Positions 45,387 through 54,498 of a stretch of DNA of 64,000 bases are shown piece by piece. The translations under genes and the position numbers were made by a program. This DNA comes from Cyclobacterium salsum. Its GTDB lineage: Bacteria; Bacteroidota; Bacteroidia; Cytophagales; Cyclobacteriaceae. The first letter of the stretch is position 1. The number at the start of each line of letters is the position of its first letter. The notes under the pieces were generated by a model. The model was not told the DNA's origin and did not search any database. It saw only the letters and a program-made list of their open reading frames with translations. The DNA is taken from the NCBI RefSeq assembly GCF_010119245.1, contig NZ_WNKG01000004.1:310001-374000 (forward strand), written 5' to 3'.

Positions 45387-45515
45387 ATTTAATTTTTGAA
45401 ACTATATGATCCTATGAAAAACGCCTCAAATCTAATAAATTACATTAGTTATTAGAAGCTAATTCCGTGTTTATTTATCAAATATTGAACGGCCGCCCAA
45501 CTCTTTTACTCTTAT

Positions 45516-46418
45516 TTATAATTGCGCTTCCACCGAGGGCGTATCCAGAAACAGGATGTGTTCCTTTACTTGCTCCATCAACCACATAGGAGTAGAAGTA
45601 GCTCCGCAAATGCCCACCTTATCTTCAGGCATGATCCATTCTCGGTTTATATCTTGCTCATTTTCGACAAAATAACTCCTGGAATTTACCCCTTTGCAGA
45701 CCTGATAAAGGGCCTTACCGTTCGAACTTTTTTTGCCAGATACAAAGATGATCACATCATTTTCCTCGGAGAATTTTTGTAATTGAGGTTCCCGGTTGGA
45801 TACCTGCCTGCAGATGGAATCATTGGCATTAAAATCCAGCTCTTCCATATGTCCTTTGGCTTCTCGAATTCGCTCTTCGATTTTTTGTTTCAGCGCATAA
45901 AAGCCTTTGGTGCTTTTTGTGGTTTGGCTAAATAATGTCACCGGCCTTGAAAAATCAATTTGTTCAAGGTCTTCATCATCCATCACCACGATGGCTTTTT
46001 CAAGGGTTTGACCGGTGAGACCAATAACCTCGGCATGCCCCTTTTTTCCGTAAATAACGATTTGCCCCTCCTGGTTTTGCATTTTATCGAAGGCGGTTTT
46101 TACCCGGTGCTGTAGCTTCAATACCACCGGACAGGAGGCATCGATTAATTCAATGTTGTTTTCAATGGCCATGCGATAGGTTTCCGGTGGCTCTCCATGT
46201 GCCCGGATTAGAACCTTGCAATCGTGAAGACAACGTAAATCTTCCCTGTCAATCACCACCAGACCTTTGTTGCTCAATCGTCTTACTTCCATATCATTAT
46301 GGACGATATCCCCAAGACAATACAATTTCCGATCGTCAACCATTTCATCTTCGGCCATCTTTATGGCGTATTCCACACCAAAACAATATCCTGAATTTTT
46401 ATCTATCGTAACTTCCAT
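45516..46418 (-). CDS. ispH: 4-hydroxy-3-methylbut-2-enyl diphosphate reductase
   Basis: 300 residues. Three cysteines bind the [4Fe-4S] cluster: C12 in SGYCFGVEYAI, the one in IDASCPVVLKL (about 95) and the one in NDSICRQVSNRE (about 205). RAHGEPPETY (His and substrate loop) and GICGATSTPMWLMEQV near the end complete the family pattern. It makes IPP and DMAPP in the last step of the MEP isoprenoid pathway. 4 nt separate it from cmk, which is a common pair in Bacteroidota. Confidence 0.95.
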   Translation of the reverse strand: MEVTIDKNSGYCFGVEYAIKMAEDEMVDDRKLYCLGDIVHNDMEVRRLSNKGLVVIDREDLRCLHDCKVLIRAHGEPPETYRMAIENNIELIDASCPVVLKLQHRVKTAFDKMQNQEGQIVIYGKKGHAEVIGLTGQTLEKAIVVMDDEDLEQIDFSRPVTLFSQTTKSTKGFYALKQKIEERIREAKGHMEELDFNANDSICRQVSNREPQLQKFSEENDVIIFVSGKKSSNGKALYQVCKGVNSRSYFVENEQDINREWIMPEDKVGICGATSTPMWLMEQVKEHILFLDTPSVEAQL

Positions 46419-46422
46419 AAAC

Positions 46423-47100
46423 TTAATCCATTCTCTCCTTTGCCAATTCCAGTATGCTCAAGACCTGCTCGTTAAAATCCAAATAACTCGTATCCAACTC
46501 CACGGCATCTTCTGCTTTTTTTAAGGGACTTATCGCCCTTCCGCTGTCTTGCTCATCTCTTGATTCCAGATTTTGCTGCACCTTATCCAAGCTTACCCGC
46601 TGCCCCTTTTCCAATAACTCACGCTGCCTTCGCTCCGCCCGAATTATAGTATCGGCTTTCATAAATATTTTCAACTCCGCATCCGGGAAAACAACGGTAC
46701 CAATATCCCTGCCATCCATCACAATGCCTTTATTACTTCCCAACTTTCGTTGCTTTTCTACTAAAGCAGCCCTTACCTGGGGAATCTTGCTAATCTCACT
46801 CACTTTGGCCGAAACTTCCATTCCTCGTGCCTCCCTCTCTACATTAACTCCATTCAGATAAACTTGTTGGGTTCCATCGGCCTCATTATGTCGGAATTCA
46901 ATTTCCATTTCCCGGAGGCTTCGATCAATTTCCTCTGGCTCGGAAGGATCAATTTGATTTTCTAAAAAATAAAGGGTAACCGCCCTGTACATAGCACCGG
47001 AATCCAAATACGTATAGCGCAACGCTTTAGCCACCGCCTTTGCTGTGGTACTCTTCCCACAACCGGAATATCCGTCAATGGCAATGATGATTTTTTTCAT
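46423..47100 (-). CDS. cmk: Cytidylate kinase
   Basis: 225 residues from the ATG at 47100. The in-frame extension to 47142 adds 14 residues unlike the family. P-loop DGYSGCGKSTTAKAVAKAL at about 9-27, YLDSGAMYRAVTLYFL (CMP-binding region), GIVMDGRDIGTVVFPDAELKIFM and ERRQRELLEKGQ (lid). It phosphorylates CMP and dCMP. Tail overlaps nothing; ispH starts 4 nt later. Confidence 0.95.
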   Translation of the reverse strand: MKKIIIAIDGYSGCGKSTTAKAVAKALRYTYLDSGAMYRAVTLYFLENQIDPSEPEEIDRSLREMEIEFRHNEADGTQQVYLNGVNVEREARGMEVSAKVSEISKIPQVRAALVEKQRKLGSNKGIVMDGRDIGTVVFPDAELKIFMKADTIIRAERRQRELLEKGQRVSLDKVQQNLESRDEQDSGRAISPLKKAEDAVELDTSYLDFNEQVLSILELAKERMD

Positions 47101-47255
47101 TAATAAAAAATGAATGGTACCTGCTTTCCTTTTCAAATGCAAATATAGTATATTTATGACTATTCTGGGCAGTAGACCTTATTTGTATTGGTTTTTTATT
47201 CCATTCTGGCGTACAAACCAACAGAAATAGTACTATTTAAACTTTTAACAGCGGA

Positions 47256-48902
47256 ATGACGACAGCTTACAGCCTGAAGGGGCAATTGGTGGATATTGAA
47301 AAGAGAGAAATATATCCCGCAAAGATTGAGGTGAACAATGGCCGTATCCAGGCTGTTGATCGCCTACCTACGGCACCTCCCCACTACCTGCTTCCCGGTT
47401 TTATTGATGCCCATGTCCATATTGAATCCTCTTTGCTGGTCCCTGCGTCTTTTGCCCGACTTGCCGTGATCCATGGCACCGTTGCCACTGTCTCTGATCC
47501 CCATGAAATTGCCAACGTTTGCGGCATAGAGGGCATTTCCTTCATGATCGCCAACGGGGAAAAAACGGGGTTTAAATTTTTCTTTGGAGCTCCTTCCTGC
47601 GTGCCTGCCACTACCTTTGAAACTGCCGGAGATGCCATTTCTCCCAAACAAATTGAACAGCTCTTTCAGCAAGGGAATATCCTCTACCTGGCAGAAATGA
47701 TGAATTGGCCCGGCGTATTGAAGGAGGATCCGCAAGTAATGGAAAAGATTCATCTTGCCCAGCAGTATGGAAAGCCCGTAGATGGACATGCCCCGGGGCT
47801 TACAGGCGAAAATGCCGCCAAATACGCTGCCGCCGGAATTACCACCGATCACGAGTGCACTACATTTGAAGAAGGAAGAGACCGGATTCGAAACGGCATG
47901 AAGGTGGCCATTCGTGAAGGAAGCGCCGCCAGAAACTTCGATGCGTTGATTGACCTGATGGATGAATTTCCGGAACACCTCATGTTTTGCTCGGACGACA
48001 AACATCCCGACAGCTTACTCGAAGGGCACATCAATCAGTTGGTCGTCAGGGCAGTTTCCAGAGGTAAAGATCTTTTTGACGTACTCCGTGCCGCTTGCAT
48101 CACGCCCGTACGCCATTACGGACTCCCGGTGGGACTGCTTAAAGTGGGCGATCCTGCAGATTTTATACTGGTGGAAGATCTTGACACCTTTCAGGTGGTT
48201 GAAACCCACATCAACGGCCAATTAATGGCCAGAGAGGGGAAGACAAGAATCCCCCACCAGGATTGCCAGGAAGTAAACCGCTTCAAGGCTGATGTTCTTG
48301 ACAAGGCATCATTTGAATTAAAACACCAGGGAGGAACCGCCACCGTTATCAAAGCACTGGACAAGCAATTGACTACCCATAAAATAAGAGTGACCGTGCC
48401 GGAAGCCTCCGGAAAAGTAATCAGCAATACCGAAGAGGATATCCTGAAAATCGCAGTGATCAACCGGTATGAAAAAAACAGCATCCCACAAGTGGCACTC
48501 ATAAATGGTTTTGGGCTGAAAAAAGGAGCCTTCGCTTCTTCGGTGGCACATGATTCCCATAACCTTATTGTCGTTGGCGTTAGCGACGAGGACATGAGTA
48601 GAGCAGCCAATCTGGTTATTCGCTGCAAGGGAGGCCTTGCGGCAGTTAATGGTCCGATAGAGGAAGTGCTGCCATTAGAAGTGGGGGGACTGATGAGTAA
48701 GGCAGATGCCTTTGAGGTAGCCAGGCATTATACCCGTCTGGATAAAATGGTAAAGACAATGGGGTCCCGTCTACAATCCCCTTTTATGACCTTGAGCTTT
48801 ATGGCCCTATTGGTAATCCCATCTATCAAGTTGAGTGACAAAGGACTTTTTGATGGTGAAACGTTTGAATTCATTCCAATATTTGATAATCAGCAGCCTT
48901 GA
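47256..48902 (+). CDS. ade: Adenine deaminase
   Basis: 548 residues. Amidohydrolase fold: PGFIDAHVHIESSLL (metal HxH near residue 50), SDPHEIANVCG, FGAPSCVPATTFETAGD, DGHAPGLTGENAAKYAAAGITTDHECTTFEE, and MFCSDDKHPDSLLEGHINQLVVRAVSRG. The C-terminal domain has VAHDSHNLIVVGVSDEDMSRAANLV and LEVGGLMS. It converts adenine to hypoxanthine and ammonia in purine salvage. It stands alone after a 155-nt gap and is followed 24 nt later by a histidine kinase gene, which is probably not functionally related. Confidence 0.95.
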   Translation: MTTAYSLKGQLVDIEKREIYPAKIEVNNGRIQAVDRLPTAPPHYLLPGFIDAHVHIESSLLVPASFARLAVIHGTVATVSDPHEIANVCGIEGISFMIANGEKTGFKFFFGAPSCVPATTFETAGDAISPKQIEQLFQQGNILYLAEMMNWPGVLKEDPQVMEKIHLAQQYGKPVDGHAPGLTGENAAKYAAAGITTDHECTTFEEGRDRIRNGMKVAIREGSAARNFDALIDLMDEFPEHLMFCSDDKHPDSLLEGHINQLVVRAVSRGKDLFDVLRAACITPVRHYGLPVGLLKVGDPADFILVEDLDTFQVVETHINGQLMAREGKTRIPHQDCQEVNRFKADVLDKASFELKHQGGTATVIKALDKQLTTHKIRVTVPEASGKVISNTEEDILKIAVINRYEKNSIPQVALINGFGLKKGAFASSVAHDSHNLIVVGVSDEDMSRAANLVIRCKGGLAAVNGPIEEVLPLEVGGLMSKADAFEVARHYTRLDKMVKTMGSRLQSPFMTLSFMALLVIPSIKLSDKGLFDGETFEFIPIFDNQQP

Positions 48903-48926
48903 AAATTTTAAAATGACAACCCTACT

Positions 48927-50255
48927 GTGAGCTTTTGGAATAAAATAAAACCCCGGGCCGCCCATTTTTTTTATTGGGAAAATAGCCCGGTCATGGAAAA
49001 GCAGATTTTTAATTCCACCTTGGTCATCGTCTTCATTTTTATGCTGGCCATGATGGCCTTTAATGCGATTATTGGCAATTGGTTTTTAATCGGAATTTCG
49101 TTTATTGTTATCCTTGGACTGGCGGTTTGCTATTACCTGCTTCGAGAACGAAACCAGTTTAAATATGCCTACTATCTATTCGGCGGGCTTACCTATCCCA
49201 TATTGACCATTAACTTTTTCAATAATGACGGCATTGATGGTCCCACTTTCTATATTTTCATGTTATGCCACCTCATTATCCTCAGTATTTCTCCCATCCG
49301 GTCCTATCTTTTCTGGAGTTTGATTAATGGCTTGTTCTTCTTGCTGCTGTATTATGTTGGTACCTTCCACACGCAGTGGATCCCCAGATTATACGATAGC
49401 AACGGACTGATTTTTATTGATCATGCCATCACCTATATCGCCTGCCTGGCTGGAATTGGATTTCTGGTAGCCACGTTGAAACGGTTTTACAAAACTCAAA
49501 AAAACAAGGTCAAAGTAAAAAGCAATGAATTGGTCCGAATCAACCGCAGCCTAAGTAAAACCAGTTCTCAAAAGGATAAAATCATTACGATCATTTCCCA
49601 TGACTTAAAAAATCCGCTTCAATCCATTATGCAGACATTGGAACTCATCAATAAGGGAGATTTACCGCCAGAAGAAATGGATTTTTTACACGAAGAACTG
49701 CTTAAAATAACGACCCGGACTTACAACATGATGGAAAATATATTGGATTGGTCCTCTTTTGAATTAAAAAATAAAGCGGTCCGGGTAAAGGAAATAAGAC
49801 TAAAGGACCTCTTTGAGGACACATTGGAAATCCTCAAGGTAATCGCCAAACAAAAATCCATTTCGCTAGCCGTTCATTACCGCAAAAATCCGACGGTAAA
49901 AATAGAAACGGACCGATTGCTATTGATTCTCAGAAATCTGGTCCAGAATGCCATTAAATTTACTGCTACTGGGGGCCAGGTAAGCATCGACATTACTGGC
50001 CAAAAAGCCTTAATCATTATTTCCATACAGGATAATGGTATTGGAATTTCTCAGGAACGCCTCAGAAAAATATTTGAACAGGATATCAAGTCCACTTACG
50101 GCACTGAGCAAGAAAAAGGAACAGGAATGGGCTTGCACCTTTGCTTCCAAAATGCAAAGAGATTAGGAGGGAGCCTGGAGGTAGTCAGCAAAGAGGGAAG
50201 CGGATCCAACTTCACCTTGACCATACCCAATGGGCTGGATTCAGCTTCTACCTAA
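48927..50255 (+). CDS. Membrane sensor histidine kinase (orphan)
   Basis: 442 residues if the GTG at 48927 is used; an ATG at 48993 would cut 22 residues ahead of the first helix. Five to six N-terminal membrane helices (about 30-190) form a sensor without a large outside domain. HisKA/HATPase follow: H-box IISHDLKNPLQSIMQ (about 225), N-box LVQNAIKFTATGG, G1 DNGIGIS and G2 EKGTGMGLHL. It should autophosphorylate on the H-box histidine. No response regulator gene is adjacent, so the partner is elsewhere. Follows adenine deaminase by 24 nt, co-transcription possible. Confidence 0.88.
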   Translation: MSFWNKIKPRAAHFFYWENSPVMEKQIFNSTLVIVFIFMLAMMAFNAIIGNWFLIGISFIVILGLAVCYYLLRERNQFKYAYYLFGGLTYPILTINFFNNDGIDGPTFYIFMLCHLIILSISPIRSYLFWSLINGLFFLLLYYVGTFHTQWIPRLYDSNGLIFIDHAITYIACLAGIGFLVATLKRFYKTQKNKVKVKSNELVRINRSLSKTSSQKDKIITIISHDLKNPLQSIMQTLELINKGDLPPEEMDFLHEELLKITTRTYNMMENILDWSSFELKNKAVRVKEIRLKDLFEDTLEILKVIAKQKSISLAVHYRKNPTVKIETDRLLLILRNLVQNAIKFTATGGQVSIDITGQKALIIISIQDNGIGISQERLRKIFEQDIKSTYGTEQEKGTGMGLHLCFQNAKRLGGSLEVVSKEGSGSNFTLTIPNGLDSAST

Positions 50256-50286
50256 AAACAGGGCGTTTTCCACTTTAAAAAGTGCT

Positions 50287-51363
50287 TCATAAATCGACTT
50301 GCCCTAATCTCCAGGCCCTGGCGAGCATGGGAAGCTGAGCATAACTTCTAATGCCTGCCTTTACCCCTTGAGATTTGAGGTAAAAATCATTCGATTTCCT
50401 GCTCAATTCAAGAAAATAAGGCCTTATCTCCAGATTGCTCTGTTGAATCTCCCGAATATCCTGCCGGATTGCAATGGGAAGTTGACTAACGAATTGTTGG
50501 TAGGATTCCGGATTCATTCGGTACAAATCGTTTAGCTGGTACCGGAAAAGTTTAAGCGCCCCTATGTAGCGCAAATAGGAGTCTTCGCTGCTGGCACAGA
50601 CCAGCCAGCCCATAAAGTTGGCTTCTCCTTCATCGGTAATTCCGAAACCATGGGCAAGTTCATGTGCCAGGGTAAAGGTTTTTTCCAGGGGATGCAAGCT
50701 GGGGTCCAGGTATCCTTCGCCGGTAAACGGAAAGTAAATTCCAAAAATCCCCATTCGTCTCAAGGTTCCAGCCGGGTATAAAGGCTTCACGGAAGGACTT
50801 CCAAACCAGGAGTACCTGATCTTCTCCAGGGTTTCCTGCATCTCTTCTCTAAGTTGGTTTTCCAGTGCTTCAACGTCTCGCAAATACAGCAGTGGCAGGG
50901 AATCCGGTTGCAGTTCCTCCCGCAGTGCCAACAAATTCGCTTCCGTAAACTGCATTTCTTCCAGCAACTGATCGCTGGCCAACGGCTCCGGACGAAGCCC
51001 CAGGTGCCTGTAAAGTGGCAGCCGGTAATAATTAAACCCCCAAAGAAATAAAAACAAAAAAACCGTCCAGCCACAGAAGTTAAGCAGGCCTCTGAAAATA
51101 AAAAAGGCCTTCTTTCTACTACCTTTATTTTTTAGCATCAACTCTCTACCAAAAAAAAACACCACCGGCAGGAGGCCACCGGCAACGAGGTAAACAGCTG
51201 GGAAAGGTAGTTTTCCTAAGGAATTGTCCAATATTCCCCGAATAAGGGGAAATAGGCCATTGGCGTACCAGCGTTCCGTAAACTGCGGAAATGCTTCGGA
51301 AAGCAACCGTAACAAAATAGCCAGGAATCCTAAAATACCACCAATCCACTTTCCAAAGACCAT
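50287..51363 (-). CDS. DUF3810 membrane protein with HExxH motif
   Basis: 358 residues. Three N-terminal membrane helices (about 5-25, 52-70, 90-110) and a larger soluble part with TLAHELAHGFGITDEGEANFMGWL, that is HELAH with a downstream glutamate like zinc metallopeptidases. The layout is that of DUF3810 (Bacteroidota). The catalytic motif suggests an integral membrane-anchored protease, but no substrate is known. Convergent with the histidine kinase gene; it starts 19 nt after the Nfu gene on the same strand, so they are likely co-transcribed. Confidence 0.82.
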   Translation of the reverse strand: MVFGKWIGGILGFLAILLRLLSEAFPQFTERWYANGLFPLIRGILDNSLGKLPFPAVYLVAGGLLPVVFFFGRELMLKNKGSRKKAFFIFRGLLNFCGWTVFLFLFLWGFNYYRLPLYRHLGLRPEPLASDQLLEEMQFTEANLLALREELQPDSLPLLYLRDVEALENQLREEMQETLEKIRYSWFGSPSVKPLYPAGTLRRMGIFGIYFPFTGEGYLDPSLHPLEKTFTLAHELAHGFGITDEGEANFMGWLVCASSEDSYLRYIGALKLFRYQLNDLYRMNPESYQQFVSQLPIAIRQDIREIQQSNLEIRPYFLELSRKSNDFYLKSQGVKAGIRSYAQLPMLARAWRLGQVDL

Positions 51364-51382
51364 CTACCGGATGTGAAAAACC

Positions 51383-51964
51383 TTAGATCCCTTCCGCTTC
51401 TACAGCCTTCACGTCAGGCAACATGCCGGTCAAAAGATTCTCTATACCCGCCTTCAAGGTAACCGTACTGGAAGGACAACCGGAACAAGCTCCCTGAAGC
51501 AGCACCTTGACAATCCCGTCTTGGAAACTGTGAAACACAATGGCTCCCCCGTCTTGTTCTACGGCGGGCCGAATATATTCATCTAGAATTCCTTTGATTT
51601 TCTTGACGGTCTCGCTATCATTCTCATCAAATAGTGGGTCCACATCCAGGTCTCTGGCAATAACCGACTGCCCGGTCTCCAAAAATCCCTTGATTTGATT
51701 GCGGATATGATCCTGAATGTTTTCCCAAAGAATGTCGCTTTTCTTGGTCACGGTGACAAAGTTGGCAGCAATAAACACCCGTTCTACAGCGGCAAAATTG
51801 AATAATTCCTTAGCGAGAGGAGACTTTTCAGCACTAGGTTCATCCGGAAAATCAAAACTAACTCCGTCCTCAACAAGCATGAAATTCACGACAAATTTTA
51901 AGGAGTTGGGATTTGGATTAGCCTCTAAATAAAGATGAACAGGTTTTTTTTGTGCTTCCAGCAT
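51383..51964 (-). CDS. Nfu-type Fe-S cluster carrier
   Basis: 193 residues from the ATG at 51964; a longer frame to 52006 lacks similarity. An Nfu N-terminal domain (YLEANPNPNSLKFVVN, SFDFPDEPSAEKSPLAKELF, VERVFIAANFVTVTK) is followed by a NifU-like domain with the GACSGCPSSTVTL cluster motif (two cysteines, CxxC) and IRPAVEQDGGAIVF. It receives and transfers [4Fe-4S] or [2Fe-2S] clusters. In the cytoplasm. Confidence 0.93.
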   Translation of the reverse strand: MLEAQKKPVHLYLEANPNPNSLKFVVNFMLVEDGVSFDFPDEPSAEKSPLAKELFNFAAVERVFIAANFVTVTKKSDILWENIQDHIRNQIKGFLETGQSVIARDLDVDPLFDENDSETVKKIKGILDEYIRPAVEQDGGAIVFHSFQDGIVKVLLQGACSGCPSSTVTLKAGIENLLTGMLPDVKAVEAEGI

Positions 51965-52070
51965 GGCATTTATTATTTTAGTATTAAATATTTCATTTCT
52001 AAGCAACTGTAAAACGCCCGGAATGGAATGATGGTTCGGTAAATTGGCAATTCGTTTATGAAAAATCTAC

Positions 52071-53396
52071 TCAAGAGGCTGTAAGTGGATTAGACTTTCG
52101 GATTAGTCCCTCCGGCAGTTCGCCCTCGGTAGATGCCACCACGGTACAAACCATGGCATCCCCCGTCACATTCACAATGGTCCGGAACATGTCCAGAATC
52201 CGGTCCGGTGCCAAAATCAAGGCAATTCCCGCTGCAGGAACGCCGATTGATTCCAGGACAATGATCAACATGATGATCCCTGCCCCTGGTACTCCCGCAG
52301 TTCCTATGGAAGCCAGGGTAGCGGTCATCACTATTAATAATTGCTGACTCAAGCTCAGATCCATCCCCAACGCCTGGGCAATAAAAACAGCGGCCACGCC
52401 CTGATACAAACTGGTCCCATCCATATTGATGGTGGCTCCCAACGGCAAGACGAAGCTGCTTACTTCTTCCGAAACGCCTATTTCTTCTTCTACCTGTTTC
52501 ATGGTCACAGGAAGGGTAGCGGAGCTGGAACTAGTCGTGAAGGCCAATAACTGGGCTGGCCGAATGGCCTTGAAAAAGTCCTGGTACCTGACTTTGGTAA
52601 ATGATTTCAATATCAACGGATACGTTACCAATGTCATAAATGCCAAGCCTCCCAAAACGACCAAACTGTATTTTAGCAAAGCGAGCAACAACTCCAGGGC
52701 GGAACTCGGATTGTCGCCTGTGATTTCCACAATCAGCGAAGCCATGAGCGCAAATACCCCATAGGGCGCTAAAATCATGATAAATCCTACGATTTTGATA
52801 ATTACATCATTCAACCCATCAAAAAAGGCGATGACCGGCTCGGCTTTACTTTTGGGTATTTGAATCAGGGCAATGCCTACGATAATGGCAAAAAACACCA
52901 CCTGCAGCATGCTCGCATTTTCGGTAGTTGCTTGAAAAACGTTTTCCGGCACCATGTCCACCAATGGCTGTAAAGGACTTTGCTGCTTGAGTTCTTCGGC
53001 CTGCATGGATTTAGTATCCGCCGTTTCAGTATAGAGGCTCATCAGGTTGTCCCGGGTCTCCACCGGCAAGCTTTTTCCGGGGCTAAAAATATTCACAATT
53101 AGCAACCCTACGGATACAGATAGTGCCGTGGTAAAAATATAGGTCAGAATGGTTTTTCCACCAATTCTACTCAGTTTGGAAATATCCCCCAGATTGGAAA
53201 CACCTACAATCAGTGAGGCAAGCACCAAGGGTACGGCAATCATCTTAAGCCCGTTGATAAAGATGGTACCTACAGGCTTGATGTAATTAAGGGTAAAATC
53301 CGGAGATATGCCAAGTTGTACGACGGCTAAACCTACGATAAGACCCAAAACCAATCCGATGATGATCTGGGTGTGAAGGGGTATTTTTTTTTTCAT
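52071..53396 (-). CDS. Dicarboxylate/amino acid:cation symporter (DAACS family)
   Basis: 441 residues. Glutamate-transporter-homologue fold with eight helices and two hairpins: NGLKMIAVPLVLASLIVGVSNLGD, FTTSSSSATLPVTM (HP1 serine-rich tip), PLGATINMDGTSLYQGVAAVFIAQ (helix 7 NMDG motif, Na+ site) and GTAGVPGAGIIMLIIVLESIGVP (HP2). Ends with DRILDMFRTIVNVTGDAMVCTVVA (helix 8). It imports aspartate/glutamate or C4-dicarboxylates with Na+ or H+; the exact substrate is not readable. Separate from aroC by 22 nt. Confidence 0.93.
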   Translation of the reverse strand: MKKKIPLHTQIIIGLVLGLIVGLAVVQLGISPDFTLNYIKPVGTIFINGLKMIAVPLVLASLIVGVSNLGDISKLSRIGGKTILTYIFTTALSVSVGLLIVNIFSPGKSLPVETRDNLMSLYTETADTKSMQAEELKQQSPLQPLVDMVPENVFQATTENASMLQVVFFAIIVGIALIQIPKSKAEPVIAFFDGLNDVIIKIVGFIMILAPYGVFALMASLIVEITGDNPSSALELLLALLKYSLVVLGGLAFMTLVTYPLILKSFTKVRYQDFFKAIRPAQLLAFTTSSSSATLPVTMKQVEEEIGVSEEVSSFVLPLGATINMDGTSLYQGVAAVFIAQALGMDLSLSQQLLIVMTATLASIGTAGVPGAGIIMLIIVLESIGVPAAGIALILAPDRILDMFRTIVNVTGDAMVCTVVASTEGELPEGLIRKSNPLTAS

Positions 53397-53418
53397 GTTT
53401 GGTTAGTGGTTGAAGTGG

Positions 53419-54495
53419 TTATAGTTTGCTTGAGCGATTCAATAACAGGTAATCGGCCAGGACCATCGCGCACATGGCTTCCACAATGGGCACAGCGCGT
53501 GGGACTACGCAAGGGTCGTGACGCCCTTTTCCGGAAACAACAGCAGGATCACCCTGTGTATCAATGCTCTCCTGATCCTGCATGATGGTCGCTACCGGCT
53601 TAAAGGCTACTCTGAAATAAATGGCTTCCCCATTGGATATTCCTCCCTGAATGCCGCCGGAATGGTTGGTCCTGGTTTTTATTTTATCACCTTCCTTGTA
53701 AAAGGCATCATTGTGTTCGGATCCTTTCATGCTCACGCCCTCGAAGCCACTTCCGTATTCGAAACCTTTGACAGCATTTATACTTAGCATGGCATGCCCC
53801 AAGGCGGCATGCAACCGATCAAAAACAGGTTCTCCAAGTCCTACAGGAACTCCCTGGGCGACACAACTCACCACCCCGCCTATGGTATCCCTGTTTTTTC
53901 TGGTTTCATCGATTAGATGAATCATTCGCTCGGCAGCCTCAGCATCCGGACACCGCACTATGTTTGATTCTGTCTGGGTAAAGTCCAGTTCCTCGTACGT
54001 TTTTTCCAACCGCTCGTGCCCTGCCTGACTCACATAAGCATTGATAGAAACCCCAAATTCCCGCAGCATTAATTTCGCGATGGCCCCTGCGGCTACTCTC
54101 GCGGCCGTCTCCCTGGCACTGCTTCTTCCTCCCCCCCGGTAATCCCGGACACCAAATTTTTCGTGGTAGGTAAAATCTGCATGGGAAGGCCTGAACTTAT
54201 CCGAAATGTGGGAATAATCCTTGCTTTTCTGGTCGGTATTATAGATGACGATGGCAATGGGCGTACCCGTGCTTTTTCCTTCAAACACTCCTGACAGGAT
54301 TTCAAACCCGTCTTCCTCCTTTCTCTGAGTGGTGATTTTTGATTGCCCAGGCTTTCTTCGCTGCAACTCCTGTCGAATGAACGCTTCATCTACGGATATT
54401 CCAGCCGGACAGCCATCAATAATCACTCCCAACCCTTTTCCGTGTGACTCCCCGAAGGTGGTGATGGTGAAAACATTACCAAATGTATTGCGCAT
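53419..54495 (-). CDS. aroC: Chorismate synthase
   Basis: 358 residues. [19 protein letters not shown] near residue 13 is the family signature 1, [40 protein letters not shown] the second (about 105-145), and [18 protein letters not shown] the third (about 285). It eliminates phosphate from EPSP to give chorismate, needing reduced FMN. 3 nt after batD and 22 nt before the symporter gene, so these three may share a transcript. Confidence 0.96.
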   Translation of the reverse strand: MRNTFGNVFTITTFGESHGKGLGVIIDGCPAGISVDEAFIRQELQRRKPGQSKITTQRKEEDGFEILSGVFEGKSTGTPIAIVIYNTDQKSKDYSHISDKFRPSHADFTYHEKFGVRDYRGGGRSSARETAARVAAGAIAKLMLREFGVSINAYVSQAGHERLEKTYEELDFTQTESNIVRCPDAEAAERMIHLIDETRKNRDTIGGVVSCVAQGVPVGLGEPVFDRLHAALGHAMLSINAVKGFEYGSGFEGVSMKGSEHNDAFYKEGDKIKTRTNHSGGIQGGISNGEAIYFRVAFKPVATIMQDQESIDTQGDPAVVSGKGRHDPCVVPRAVPIVEAMCAMVLADYLLLNRSSKL

Positions 54496-54498
54496 GAA

